Shown piece by piece: positions 7,672 through 16,352 of a DNA stretch of 64,000 nucleotides. The DNA is taken from contig CBDFFN010000013.1 of the NCBI GenBank assembly GCA_965246795.1, forward strand, positions 186,001 to 250,000. Reading direction: 5' to 3'. The notes beneath the pieces are model-generated. The model was given only the letters and a program-made list of their open reading frames with translations. It was not told the DNA's origin and made no database searches. Made by a program: the position numbers and the translations under genes. This DNA is from JAJXWB01 sp965246795 (GTDB lineage: Bacteria > Pseudomonadota > Alphaproteobacteria > Rhizobiales > Beijerinckiaceae). Numbering within the stretch: position 1 is the stretch's first letter; each line of letters opens with the position of its first letter.

Positions 7672-7734
7672 GGACCGCGAGCCTCCCGGCTCGCAGTTTC
7701 GACCCCACCTTGCGAGCCAGGAGGCTCGCGGCCC
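7672..7734. repeat. REPIN-like paired-hairpin repeat, copy A
   Basis: The left arm is GGACC plus GCGAGCCTCCCGGCTCGC (7672-7694) and the right arm is its near-complement (7712-7734), with a 17-base spacer. Each arm folds by itself (7-bp stem GCGAGCC/GGCTCGC, 4-base loop). The arms also pair with each other with two mismatches in 23. Related copies are at 34082, 50775 and 61986. Confidence 0.85.
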
Positions 7735-7761
7735 TTGGAATGCTCCCGAAAAGGAGTAGGC

Positions 7762-8220
7762 TTGCTGCCGATGACTTTCGCCATCTCGACAGCAGCGATG
7801 AAGGCACGCGCGCCCAGCGCGCTTTCGACAGCAACCGCACGCGGCATCATTCTCGCCGCTGTCGCGATTGGCGTCGGCGGCGCGCTAGCCTTCGGCGGCG
7901 CATCCTCGACAAACACTGCGGACGCCGACCTCGTCGGTCTGCTTCGCTTCATGGCTTTGTTGAAAGCGGCGTTTGCACTCGGCTTCGTTGGCGTGATCTG
8001 GTGGCGGCTCGCGTCACCGATCGAAGCATGGCGTCTCGCGGCCTATGCCGCAACGAGCGCCGCGATGTCGTCAGGCCCCGTGCTCATCTGGACGATGACC
8101 CATCTCGGCCTCGGTGCGCTGCTGTTGCACGCGGGCCTACTCGCTGCGGCTTTGTTGCTTTGGCGCGATCCGGCTGTGACAGCACGCATATCTGCGCTTG
8201 TCGCAAGGCGACGGCCCTGA
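7762..8220 (+). CDS. Small four-helix membrane protein, unknown function
   Basis: Predicted 152 aa from TTG 7762, which has GGAG five bases upstream; ATG 7771 (149 aa) is the alternative, with a wider spacing. Four hydrophobic segments are visible: IILAAVAIGVGGALAF, a long one around LLKAAFALGFVGVIWW, one around ATSAAMSSGPVLIW, and LGALLLHAGLLAAALLL. The tail is basic (RISALVARRRP). No family was recognised. It lies between the copy A repeat and leuB, which converges on it. Confidence 0.6.
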   Translation: MLPMTFAISTAAMKARAPSALSTATARGIILAAVAIGVGGALAFGGASSTNTADADLVGLLRFMALLKAAFALGFVGVIWWRLASPIEAWRLAAYAATSAAMSSGPVLIWTMTHLGLGALLLHAGLLAAALLLWRDPAVTARISALVARRRP

Positions 8221-8221
8221 G

Positions 8222-9328
8222 TTACGCCGCGCGTAGTTTCTCCAGAATCGCATCGCCCATCGCACTCGTCGACACGAACGAAGCTGCATCGCCCTTGATG
8301 TCCGCCGTGCGCAGGCCATCCGCCAGCACCGCCGCTATCGCCGCTTCGATCCGGTCGGCCAAAGCACCTTCGTCGAAGGAATAGCGCAGCGCCATCGCGA
8401 GCGAACCGATCATCGCGATCGGGTTCGCAAGCCCCTGCCCCGCGATGTCGGGCGCGGAACCGTGCACCGGCTCGTAGAGCGCGCGACGCTTGCCGGTCTT
8501 TGCATCGACCTCGCCGAGCGACGCCGACGGCAGCATGCCGAGCGAGCCCGTCAGCATCGCCGCAATATCCGAGAGCATGTCACCGAACAGATTGTCGGTG
8601 ACGATGACGTCGAACTGTTTCGGCCAGCGCACGAGCTGCATCGCGAGCGAGTCTGCGAGCTGATGTTCCAGCGTCACGTCGGCGTAATCGCGCTTGTGCA
8701 GCGCGCTCGTGACCTCGTGCCACAGCACGCCCGACTTCATCACGTTGCGCTTCTCGGACGATGTCACCTTGTTGCGCCGCTTGCGCGCGAGCTCGAACGC
8801 GACCCGACTGATCCGCTCGATCTCAAAGGTGTCGTAGACTTGCGTATCGATGCCGCGCTTCTGGCCGTTGCCGAGATCGATGATCTGCTTCGGCTCGCCG
8901 AAATAAACGCCGCCCGTCAGTTCGCGCACGATGACGATGTCGAGCCCATCGACGATCTCGCGCTTCAACGACGAGGCGTCGGCGAGCGCGGGATAACAGA
9001 TCGCGGGACGCAGATTGGCGAAAAGCGCGAGGTCCTTGCGGAGCCGCAGCAGGCCCGCTTCGGGCCGCACTTCGTAGGGCACGCCATCCCATTTCGGCCC
9101 GCCAACAGCGCCGAAGATCACGGCATCGGCGGCTTTCGCGAGGGCCATGTCGCGTTCGCTGATCGAAGCGCCATGCGCGTCGTAGGCCGCGCCGCCAACT
9201 AGCCCGCGCTCGATCTCGAATTTCGGCCCTCCGATCTCGCCAAGCGCCGCGACCACCTTTTCGACCTCCGGCATGACTTCGGGGCCGATGCCGTCACCGG
9301 GAAGGAGGAGAAGCTTATGAGAGGCCAT
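8222..9328 (-). CDS. leuB: 3-isopropylmalate dehydrogenase LeuB
   Basis: Predicted 368 aa, the normal family length. It oxidises and decarboxylates 3-isopropylmalate with NAD in leucine synthesis. LLLLPGDGIGPEVMPE begins the protein. RELTGGVYFGEP, the catalytic Tyr region QVYDTFEIERISRVAFELA, and DVIVTDNLFGDMLSD with the Mg-binding Asps are all visible, as is GSAPDIAGQGLANP near the C-terminus. ATG 9328 follows two copies of the palindrome ACCGCGGT; the frame is open further upstream, but that stretch is unconserved. leuCD and leuA are not in the window. Confidence 0.95.
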   Translation of the reverse strand: MASHKLLLLPGDGIGPEVMPEVEKVVAALGEIGGPKFEIERGLVGGAAYDAHGASISERDMALAKAADAVIFGAVGGPKWDGVPYEVRPEAGLLRLRKDLALFANLRPAICYPALADASSLKREIVDGLDIVIVRELTGGVYFGEPKQIIDLGNGQKRGIDTQVYDTFEIERISRVAFELARKRRNKVTSSEKRNVMKSGVLWHEVTSALHKRDYADVTLEHQLADSLAMQLVRWPKQFDVIVTDNLFGDMLSDIAAMLTGSLGMLPSASLGEVDAKTGKRRALYEPVHGSAPDIAGQGLANPIAMIGSLAMALRYSFDEGALADRIEAAIAAVLADGLRTADIKGDAASFVSTSAMGDAILEKLRAA

Positions 9329-9332
9329 GCGA

Positions 9333-9358
9333 ACCGCGGTGATGTGAGAAACCGCGGT
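9333..9358. promoter_or_regulatory. Two 8-bp palindromes ACCGCGGT upstream of leuB
   Basis: ACCGCGGT occurs at 9333-9340 and 9351-9358, 18 bp centre to centre, and the nearer copy is 4 bases from the leuB start. Two identical palindromes at almost two helical turns would suit a dimeric regulator, but no factor can be named. Confidence 0.35.
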
Positions 9359-9410
9359 GCTTCTGCGTTCGGTCGGCGCGGCTGTCAATTCGCTTCGGCC
9401 GACAGGCTGT

Positions 9411-10130
9411 TCAGGGCAACCCCGGCATCGAACCGATGATCGGCCACCAGCCATCGGACCTCCGCTCGAAAAGCGGACATCCGAAGACGGCACGCACCGG
9501 AAGCGCATGACGTTGCGCGTCGGCTTCCCAGCGATTGCTCTGCTTCATCGCGACGATCATCTCCACGCTGGCGACGCCAGCGCGTGAGAGAAGGCGGGCC
9601 GCGGCAACAGCCGTCGTGCCGCTCGAGACGGCATCGTCGACAAGCAGCACACGCTTTCCATGCAGCAGCGGAAGCAGGTGCTGGTCGAGGCGCAACCGTT
9701 TATCGCCTGAGGGACTCGTGATCGAGGACACAGGTTCCGATAGCGCGTCGTCGTACCAGAACTTTCGCGAATAGCCGAAAGGTACGTAGCGGGAATGCCC
9801 GAGTTTCGCTGCGATCAGAGGCGCAAACGCAAGGCCAAGTGTCGGCAGGCCGGCGACAACAACATCGTCGTCCACGGTGCTAAGCGCCGCCATCTCGGCG
9901 ACAAGCGTGGAAATCACGTCATGCGATGCATGCGTTGCGAGAAACGACGCGACGGCGCGTGACGGATCGGGAAGCTGGCGCAGCGGAAGCACGAAGATGC
10001 GACCGCACGGAAGCCGGACCGGGTAGCCGAAACGGTGTGGCGGCTCGAACGAATAACGCGCGGGCAACGCGTGGTGCAGACATTGCCAATAGGCTGTCGT
10101 CGGCTCGGTGAAGAAGTTTTCAAAACTCAC
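9411..10130 (-). CDS. Phosphoribosyltransferase-fold protein
   Basis: Predicted 239 aa from GTG 10130; an ATG at 10244 would overlap the upstream regulator gene by 68 bases. The PRPP-binding signature is clear: KRVLLVDDAVSSGTTAVAAA. The N-terminal part has an adenine/orotate-PRTase-like VVVAGLPTLGLAFAPLIAAKLGH segment, so the chain resembles type I PRTases that act on nucleobases. The substrate is unknown. It follows the XRE-cupin regulator on the same strand by 46 bases and is probably co-transcribed with it. Confidence 0.75.
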   Translation of the reverse strand: MSFENFFTEPTTAYWQCLHHALPARYSFEPPHRFGYPVRLPCGRIFVLPLRQLPDPSRAVASFLATHASHDVISTLVAEMAALSTVDDDVVVAGLPTLGLAFAPLIAAKLGHSRYVPFGYSRKFWYDDALSEPVSSITSPSGDKRLRLDQHLLPLLHGKRVLLVDDAVSSGTTAVAAARLLSRAGVASVEMIVAMKQSNRWEADAQRHALPVRAVFGCPLFERRSDGWWPIIGSMPGLP

Positions 10131-10176
10131 GCGAAGAAACTTATCGGTGAGCGCGCGAGGCCGCCATCGGGACGGA

Positions 10177-10815
10177 TCAGGATCGCGGTGGACTGATGAC
10201 CAGAAAATACTGACATTCGTCGGCGTCCGGATTTTCGAACGCATGCCGTGCGTCCGCCTCGAAATAAAAGCTATCGCCGGTCTGCAGATCGAAAGTGCGA
10301 TCGCCGACCAGAATGCGAAGCTGTCCCCTCAGGACGTACACATATTCCGAGAAGCCGCGACGGTGCGCGGTGAAATCGCCCGTCTTGCTGAGCGGCGGTA
10401 GCGTGTTCAGCACCCAGTCGATTCCACGCCCGGGCAATACTGGCGACAGACAGCGACGAAGGTAGCCGGTCTCTTCGTCGCGTAGGATCGGTTGGCGGTT
10501 CGCACGGATGACAACGACCTCGCGCTCCGTCTCCGTGGCGATCAGACGCGAGAAGGTGACCCCGAGCGCTTCCGCCAGCCGCGACAACACGGTCGTCGAA
10601 GGCACGGCCTCCGATCGCTCGATCTTCGAGATCATCGACCGGCTGACGCCAGACCGTGCCGCCAATTCCTCGAGCGACAAGCTTTGCTTGCGGCGCAGGC
10701 TCCGGATTTCCTGCGCCACATGTTCGGGCGACGAGATCTGCGGGTTGGAGTGCTCCGCCAGATCGGATGCCTCAAAATTCATCGATTGCTTCTTCGTTTG
10801 CGCCGTTCGCGCCAT
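10177..10815 (-). CDS. XRE-family regulator with C-terminal cupin sensor domain
   Basis: About 212 aa. A Cro/CI helix-turn-helix (IRSLRRKQSLSLEELAARSG, then VSRSMISKIERSEAVPSTT) is followed by a cupin_2 domain (SEYVYVLRGQLRILVGDRTF, then DLQTGDSFYFEADARHAFEN). This architecture is that of PuuR/SutR-like regulators, which often sense small amino or polyamine-like metabolites. ATG 10815 is a compromise; GTG 10833 and ATG 10782 are in frame. It is divergent from a transporter-RidA-MOSC-reductase operon and very likely regulates it. Confidence 0.85.
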   Translation of the reverse strand: MARTAQTKKQSMNFEASDLAEHSNPQISSPEHVAQEIRSLRRKQSLSLEELAARSGVSRSMISKIERSEAVPSTTVLSRLAEALGVTFSRLIATETEREVVVIRANRQPILRDEETGYLRRCLSPVLPGRGIDWVLNTLPPLSKTGDFTAHRRGFSEYVYVLRGQLRILVGDRTFDLQTGDSFYFEADARHAFENPDADECQYFLVISPPRS

Positions 10816-10884
10816 CCCGACCAGCAAATACACTGCCGCAGTATCGCCCGCACGCCGAGATCAAAAACTGGCATTTGCCTTGCA

Positions 10885-10898
10885 TCCACTGTTGTGGA
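10885..10898. promoter_or_regulatory. Short dyad in the XRE-cupin/transporter intergenic region
   Basis: TCCAC-TGTT-GTGGA, a perfect 5-bp inverted repeat, lies 27 bases before the transporter start and is followed by AT-rich GAATATTTTCTA. Its place in the divergent region makes it a candidate binding site for the cupin regulator. Confidence 0.4.
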
Positions 10899-10924
10899 AT
10901 ATTTTCTACCGGAGTGGATATGCC

Positions 10925-12250
10925 ATGACCGACGTTGCTATGGGTGAAGGGGTACCGATCGCCGCCGAAGCCGGCGTTCCGTTGTCGGAGCGCAAACAGG
11001 TCGTCTGGTCGAGCGTCATTGGCACGACGGTCGAGTGGTACGACTTCCTCATCTACGGCACGGCCAGCGCACTCGTATTCGGAAAGTTGTTCTTTCCGAG
11101 CTTCGACCCGGTCGTCGGTTCTATCGCGGCCTTCGGCTCCTACGCTGTCGGGTTTCTCGCGCGCCCGCTCGGCGGCGCGATCTTCGGGCATTTCGGCGAC
11201 AAGCTCGGTCGCAAGGCCATGCTGTCCCTCACCATCATCATCATGGGTCTGGGCACATTCCTGATCGGCTGCCTGCCCACCTATTCGCAGATCGGCGTCT
11301 GGGCGCCCATATTGCTCGTGCTGCTGCGGCTTGTGCAGGGCATCGGGATCGGCGGCGAATGGGGCGGCGCGGTCCTCATGGTGGTCGAGAGCGTTCCAGC
11401 GGAGCGACGCGGCTTCTTCGGCAGCATCGTTCAGCTCGGCTATCCCCTTGGCGTCATCCTCTCGACGAGCGCTTTCGCGCTCACGTCGCTCCTGCCGGAG
11501 AGCGAGTTCCTCAGCTGGGGTTGGCGCGTACCATTCCTTGCCAGCATCGCGCTTGTCGCCATCGGTCTCTTCATCCGGTTACGTCTGCACGAAACGCCGG
11601 CGTTCCAGCGCGTGAAGGCGCGCGCGGCAATCTCGCGGATTCCGATCATGGAAATCCTTCGCGAACATCCACGCACCTTCCTGACCGCAGTAGGCCTGAA
11701 GGTCTCGGAGATCGCCTTCGTCAGCGTGGTCACGGTGTTCTCGATCTCTTACGTCACCGGCACGCTTGGCATGCCGCGCAGCGTGATCCTGAACGGCCTC
11801 ATCATCGCAGCGGTGATCGAAGTCTTCACGATCCCAGTTTTCGGTCTGCTGTCCGATAAGTACGGACGCAAACCGCTTTTCATTGCGGCCTGCCTGTTCT
11901 CAATCGCGTTTGCCTTTCCCCTCTTCACCCTGCTGAATACGCGCGACCCGATGGTCATGACGATGGCGATTGCCGTTGGCATGAGCTTGGGTCAGGGCAT
12001 CATGTTCGGCACGGGTGCGGCATGGATGTGCGAATTGTTCGATGCGCGGCTTCGCTACAGCGGCGCGTCGCTTGGCTTCCAGGTCGGCGCGGCGTTGAGC
12101 GGCGGCTTTACACCGCTGATCGCCGCGGCCTTGCTGGGCTGGGGCGCTGGCGCGACGTGGCCGATTTCGGTTTATCTGATCGTGCTCGCCTGCATCACAC
12201 TGGTGGCAACGCTATCGGCGCCAGAGACGGCGAGGAAACCCATCCGGTAG
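10925..12250 (+). CDS. MFS transporter, metabolite:H+ symporter (MHS) type
   Basis: Predicted 441 aa, 12 transmembrane helices. The N-terminus has the MHS signature: VIGTTVEWYDFLIYGTASAL, then ARPLGGAIFGHFGDKLGRK, and RLVQGIGIGGEWGGAVLM. Relatives import shikimate, proline/betaine, citrate or aromatic acids; the substrate here is unknown. ATG 10925 has GGAG ten bases upstream. It is the first gene of an operon with ridA, a MOSC gene and a flavoreductase, so it probably imports the compound those proteins handle. Confidence 0.9.
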   Translation: MTDVAMGEGVPIAAEAGVPLSERKQVVWSSVIGTTVEWYDFLIYGTASALVFGKLFFPSFDPVVGSIAAFGSYAVGFLARPLGGAIFGHFGDKLGRKAMLSLTIIIMGLGTFLIGCLPTYSQIGVWAPILLVLLRLVQGIGIGGEWGGAVLMVVESVPAERRGFFGSIVQLGYPLGVILSTSAFALTSLLPESEFLSWGWRVPFLASIALVAIGLFIRLRLHETPAFQRVKARAAISRIPIMEILREHPRTFLTAVGLKVSEIAFVSVVTVFSISYVTGTLGMPRSVILNGLIIAAVIEVFTIPVFGLLSDKYGRKPLFIAACLFSIAFAFPLFTLLNTRDPMVMTMAIAVGMSLGQGIMFGTGAAWMCELFDARLRYSGASLGFQVGAALSGGFTPLIAAALLGWGAGATWPISVYLIVLACITLVATLSAPETARKPIR

Positions 12251-12298
12251 CCCATGTGGGCTGCTGAAAATAAGTCGAATAACTTGAAGAGTCCAAAA

Positions 12299-12691
12299 AT
12301 GAAGAAGACAGTCGTCAGCACAGCCAACGCCGCGCCGGCGGCTGGTCCTTACTCGCAAGCGATACGTCTGGACACGCTCGTATTCGTGTCCGGTCAATTG
12401 CCTGTCGATCTCAAGACCGGCCAGTTTCCGGAAGGCGTCGAGGCGCAAACCCGCTGTTCGCTCGCGAACCTCGCAGCGGTCCTGAAGGCCGGCGGTGCGA
12501 GCCTCGACAGCGTTGTGAAGACAACTGTCTTCCTCAAGGACATGAACGACTTTGCCGCGATGAATGCCGTCTATGCCGAGCATTTCCGCGAAAGCCCGCC
12601 GGCGCGATCCACGATCGAAGTCGCGCGGCTCCCCAAAGATGCGCTTGTCGAGATCGAGGCGATCGCGCTGGCCGGCGAGACATCTCCGTGA
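12299..12691 (+). CDS. RidA/YjgF/Rid family protein
   Basis: Predicted 130 aa. RidA-type enzymes hydrolyse reactive enamines and imines to ketones. AAGPYSQAI near the N-terminus, VFVSGQLPVD and the C-terminal PARSTIEVARLP, with the key Arg that binds the substrate carboxylate, are all present. ATG 12299 is preceded by GAAGAG. The stop overlaps the next gene as GTGA. It may be an archetypal RidA or one of the Rid1-7 paralogues; placement in a catabolic-looking operon favours a pathway-specific deaminase role. That is inference. Confidence 0.9.
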   Translation: MKKTVVSTANAAPAAGPYSQAIRLDTLVFVSGQLPVDLKTGQFPEGVEAQTRCSLANLAAVLKAGGASLDSVVKTTVFLKDMNDFAAMNAVYAEHFRESPPARSTIEVARLPKDALVEIEAIALAGETSP

Positions 12692-13257
12692 ACGAGCTCG
12701 TCATCCCGCGGATGGTCGAGGCCTTCGACCATCCGGCTGGCGCAGCGGCACGCGCGGTCGGCGGCGGTACGACAGGTTGGCGCGGCGAGCTCCTTCACAT
12801 CCATGTCGCGCCGGCCGCGAGCTACGAGATGGAGGAGCTGCTCGAAGCGCATTGCGTCGCCGGACGCGGCATCGAAGGCGATCGTTATTACTATGGCAAC
12901 GGCACATATTCGCCGAAGCCCGACGTTCGCGAAGTGACGCTGATCGAGCAGGAGGCGCTCGATGCGCTGAACCGGAACGATCCGCCGTTGCAGGGCGGCG
13001 CGTTGCATCTCGCACCGGCTGACCATCGTCGCAATCTCACCGTGCGCGGCGTGCCATTAAACCATCTTGTGGGCCGTCGCTTCCGGGTTGGCGATGTCGT
13101 GATGCGCGGCGGCCGCCTTAACTTCCCCTGCAAATACCTTGAGGAGTTGCTGGGTCTTTCGGTCTACCTGCCGCTCTACAACCGCTCGGGCCTGAACTGC
13201 GGCATCGAGACCAGCGGTTTCATTCGCGCCGGCGACGCGATCGAACTTCTGGACTGA
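12688..13257 (+). CDS. MOSC domain protein
   Basis: Predicted 189 aa from GTG 12688, coupled to the RidA stop. MOSC domains bind sulfur-carrying molybdenum cofactor. The fold is visible as VAGRGIEGDRYYYGNGTYS, REVTLIEQEALDAL, DHRRNLTVRGVPLNHLVG and RFRVGDVVMRGGRL. The segment NFPCKYLEELLG carries the conserved Cys that ligates Mo in mARC/YiiM-type enzymes. The next gene encodes a 2Fe-2S flavoreductase that could deliver electrons, suggesting a reductase of N-oxygenated compounds. The pairing is seen; the function is inferred. Confidence 0.85.
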   Translation: MNELVIPRMVEAFDHPAGAAARAVGGGTTGWRGELLHIHVAPAASYEMEELLEAHCVAGRGIEGDRYYYGNGTYSPKPDVREVTLIEQEALDALNRNDPPLQGGALHLAPADHRRNLTVRGVPLNHLVGRRFRVGDVVMRGGRLNFPCKYLEELLGLSVYLPLYNRSGLNCGIETSGFIRAGDAIELLD

Positions 13258-13259
13258 TC

Positions 13260-14204
13260 GTGACGGCACGCATGATCATGAAGCTTCGCGTCGAGAACGC
13301 GGTGCTGACGACACCCGACATTCTGTATGTCACGCTGAAGCATCCGTCGCGCCCGTCGCTTCCTGCCTGGACAGCGGGGGCGCATGTCGATCTGCGGCTC
13401 CCCGACGGAAAAATCCGGCAATACTCACTCTGCGGAGATCCCACGGATCTGTCGCGCTATCAGATCGCCATCAAGCGCGAAGACGCCGGGCGTGGCGGAT
13501 CACGGTGGGCGCATGAAAGCCTCGCGCCAGGCGCCACCGCGCATGTGTCGACGCCACGAAACAACTTTCCGCTCGCCGAAAAAGCGGCGCGGCATATTTT
13601 CATCGCGGGCGGGATCGGCGTTACGCCGTTTCTGTCGATGGCACGTGCGTTGAACGACAAAGGCGCGAGATACGAGCTTCATCTGTGCGCGCGCGGCCCG
13701 GAGCAGGCGCCGATGCTGTCGGAGTTGCGGCGCGTCGCGGGCGACCGATTGCATTGCTGGTTTTCATCGCAGGGTAAGCGCTTTGATCCCGAAGCCCTGC
13801 ACCGCGATGACGGCGTGCACTATTACACCTGCGGACCGCAACGCCTGACGGATGCAGTGCAGGCGGCGCTCGCAGCCAACGGCGCGCCGTTGGAAACGGT
13901 CCACGTCGAGCATTTCGGCATTGCGCTGGACGAGAATTACAAGCCCGAGCCTTTCGATGCGGTCATCGCATCATCGGGCAAGAAGCTGCATGTGCCCGCC
14001 GACACGTCGCTGCTCGAAATTCTGAAGAACAACGGCTTCAATCTTTCGTCGTCGTGCGAAATCGGTGTCTGCGGCTCCTGCGAATGTGGTTACGTCGATG
14101 GCACAGTCATCCACCGCGATGTCGTGCTGCCTGTCGCGAAACGGCAGGACCGCATGATGCCATGCGTCTCGCGTGCGCGCGTCAGCGTGACACTGGCGTT
14201 GTAA
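13260..14204 (+). CDS. VanB/PDR-type oxidoreductase with C-terminal 2Fe-2S ferredoxin domain
   Basis: Predicted 314 aa from GTG 13260. Order of domains: FAD/FMN-binding barrel (RQYSLCGDP, the RxYS motif), NAD-binding domain (IFIAGGIGVTPFLSMA; YTCGPQRLTDAV), then a plant-type ferredoxin with SCEIGVCGSCECGYVDG and a final MPC. Such reductases usually feed Rieske oxygenases (vanillate demethylase B), but no oxygenase gene is nearby. The MOSC gene ends 2 bases upstream, so it is the likeliest partner. It converges on glgX. Confidence 0.9.
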   Translation: MTARMIMKLRVENAVLTTPDILYVTLKHPSRPSLPAWTAGAHVDLRLPDGKIRQYSLCGDPTDLSRYQIAIKREDAGRGGSRWAHESLAPGATAHVSTPRNNFPLAEKAARHIFIAGGIGVTPFLSMARALNDKGARYELHLCARGPEQAPMLSELRRVAGDRLHCWFSSQGKRFDPEALHRDDGVHYYTCGPQRLTDAVQAALAANGAPLETVHVEHFGIALDENYKPEPFDAVIASSGKKLHVPADTSLLEILKNNGFNLSSSCEIGVCGSCECGYVDGTVIHRDVVLPVAKRQDRMMPCVSRARVSVTLAL

Positions 14205-14228
14205 GACGCGAGACCGTCGAGAAGCGCA

Positions 14229-16352
14229 TCAGTTCGCGTGACGCTCGAACAGCAGCAGCGAATGCGCCGTTACGCCATAGACGTCACCAATACCGAAGAC
14301 CTTTGCATCGGCCTCCGGCAAGTTAGTATCGACCAGCAGCGACCAGCCATCGGCTTCATAACATGCCGGTAGCTTGAACTCTACGAGGTTGGTTGCACCG
14401 TTGAACACGAGCAGCAACGTCGCATCGACACCGCGCCTAACAATGCCGGTTTCCTGCGCACGACCGTCCATCAGCATGCCGAAACAGCGCATGTTCGCGT
14501 CGTTCCAGTCGTCGCCCGTCATCTCGCCGCCGTTGGGATTGATCCAGGTAACGTCACGAACGTCGATTGCTTCGTTCACCGCGCCTGTGAAGAAACGCGA
14601 GCGGCGCAGGATCGGATAGCGTTCACGCAACCGCATGAGCTTACGGAAAAACTCGGTCAGTTCGCGTGTGCGCTCCGTCTCGGTCCAGTCGACCCAGCTG
14701 ATTTCATTATCCTGTCCATACGCATTGTTGTTGCCGTCCTGCGTACGCTCGCGCTCGTCGCCGGCCAGCACCATCGGTGTACCTTGGGCCAGAAGTAGGG
14801 TCGCGAGAAGATTGCGCATCTGTCGATCGCGCAATGCGATGATCGTCGGATCGTCGGTCGGTCCTTCTGCGCCGCAATTCCACGAACGGTTGTGTCCGTG
14901 GCCGTCGCGGTTTCCTTCACCGTTCGCGTCGTTGTGCTTCTCGTTGTAACTGACCGTATCGGCGAGTGTGAAACCGTCGTGCGCGGTGATGAAGTTTACG
15001 CAGGCCCAGGGCTTGCGCCCGCGATGATTGAACTGGTCGGGTGACGCACAGAGTTTTGGTGCGAGCGCCTGCGCATTGGCTTCGGCACGCCAGAAATCGC
15101 GCACCGTGTCGCGGAACGTATCGTTCCACTCGCCCCACCCCGGCGGAAAGCCACCGACCTGATAGCCCCCCGGTCCGCAATCCCAGGGTTCTGCAATCAG
15201 CTTCACATCCGCCAGCGACGGGTCTTGTCCGACGGCTTTGAGAAAGCCGCTTTGATTGTCGAAGCCGCCGGGCTCGCGCGCGAGAATCGTGCCGAGGTCG
15301 AAGCGGAAGCCATCGACACGCATTTCGTTCGCCCAGTAGCGAAGGCTGTCCGTCACCATCTGTATGACGCGCGGATGGCTGATATTCAGCGTATTACCGG
15401 TGCCGGTGTCGTTGATGTAATAGCGCTTCTCGTCAGGCATCAGCCGGTAATACGATGCGTTGTCGATACCTTTGAACGACAGGGTCGCGCCGCGCTCGTT
15501 GCCTTCGGCCGTGTGGTTGTAGACGACGTCGAGGATCACCTCGAGCCCGGCGTCGTGGAAACGCGCGATCATCTCCTTGAACTCTCGCAGCGAATTCCCA
15601 ACGTCGGCGGCATAGCGCGGATCGGGCGCGAAAAATCCGATCGAATTATAACCCCAGAAATTCTTCAGGCCTTTTTCGAGCAGAAAATCGTCGTCGACGA
15701 ACGTATGCACCGGCAGCAGTTCGACGGTCGTGATGCCGAGCGATCGCACATAGTCGATCACGCCCTTCGTGCTGAACCCCGCATAAGTTCCGCGCAGATG
15801 TTCGGGCACGGCCGGATGACGCTTCGTGAAGCCTTTCACATGCGTCTCGTAGATGACCGTGCGGTTCCACGGTACGTCGCGCCGGCGTCGTTCGCTGTGC
15901 CAGTCGAAATTCGGATCGACGACAACGCATTTCGGCATGAACGGCGCGCTGTCGCGTTTGTCGAAACTCAAGTCGTCGCCCTTGGCGCCGATGGTGTAGC
16001 CAAACACCGCGGGGTCCCAGCGCAACGTGCCCGCATGCGCCTGCGCATAGGGGTCGAGCAGCAGCTTGTTCGGATTGAAGCGATGCCCATTCTTAGGATC
16101 GTAAGGTCCGTGAACGCGATAGCCATAGACAGCACCTGCACCGACGCCGGCGATATGACCGTGAAAGATTTCGTCGGTGTATTCCGGCAATTCGAAACGG
16201 TCGGTCTCGCGACCATTTTCGCCGTCGAAAAGGCAGACCTCCACTTTCGTGGCATTGGCTGAGAAGATCGAAAAATTCGTGCCGCGGCCGTCGATATGCG
16301 CACCGAGCGGATAGGCTTTGCCTTCGCTGATACGCGTTGAATCACTGCTCAC
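14229..16352 (-). CDS. glgX: Glycogen debranching enzyme GlgX
   Basis: Predicted 707 aa from GTG 16352 (a TTG at 16430 is in frame but adds an unconserved tail). It hydrolyses alpha-1,6 branches of phosphorylase-limit glycogen. An N-terminal CBM48 module (AYPLGAHIDGRGTNFSIFSA) precedes the GH13 barrel. Catalytic motifs are VDGFRFDLGT (nucleophile Asp), KLIAEPWDCG (acid/base Glu) and NFITAHDGFTLADTVS. GNEVISW-type residues appear as DNEISWVDW. No other glg gene is in the window. It converges on the reductase gene with a 24-base gap. Confidence 0.95.
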   Translation of the reverse strand: MSSDSTRISEGKAYPLGAHIDGRGTNFSIFSANATKVEVCLFDGENGRETDRFELPEYTDEIFHGHIAGVGAGAVYGYRVHGPYDPKNGHRFNPNKLLLDPYAQAHAGTLRWDPAVFGYTIGAKGDDLSFDKRDSAPFMPKCVVVDPNFDWHSERRRRDVPWNRTVIYETHVKGFTKRHPAVPEHLRGTYAGFSTKGVIDYVRSLGITTVELLPVHTFVDDDFLLEKGLKNFWGYNSIGFFAPDPRYAADVGNSLREFKEMIARFHDAGLEVILDVVYNHTAEGNERGATLSFKGIDNASYYRLMPDEKRYYINDTGTGNTLNISHPRVIQMVTDSLRYWANEMRVDGFRFDLGTILAREPGGFDNQSGFLKAVGQDPSLADVKLIAEPWDCGPGGYQVGGFPPGWGEWNDTFRDTVRDFWRAEANAQALAPKLCASPDQFNHRGRKPWACVNFITAHDGFTLADTVSYNEKHNDANGEGNRDGHGHNRSWNCGAEGPTDDPTIIALRDRQMRNLLATLLLAQGTPMVLAGDERERTQDGNNNAYGQDNEISWVDWTETERTRELTEFFRKLMRLRERYPILRRSRFFTGAVNEAIDVRDVTWINPNGGEMTGDDWNDANMRCFGMLMDGRAQETGIVRRGVDATLLLVFNGATNLVEFKLPACYEADGWSLLVDTNLPEADAKVFGIGDVYGVTAHSLLLFERHAN

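Noticed and set aside
15225..16262. 345-codon plus-strand frame inside glgX
   Set aside because: Antisense shadow; GlgX catalytic motifs are all on the minus strand.
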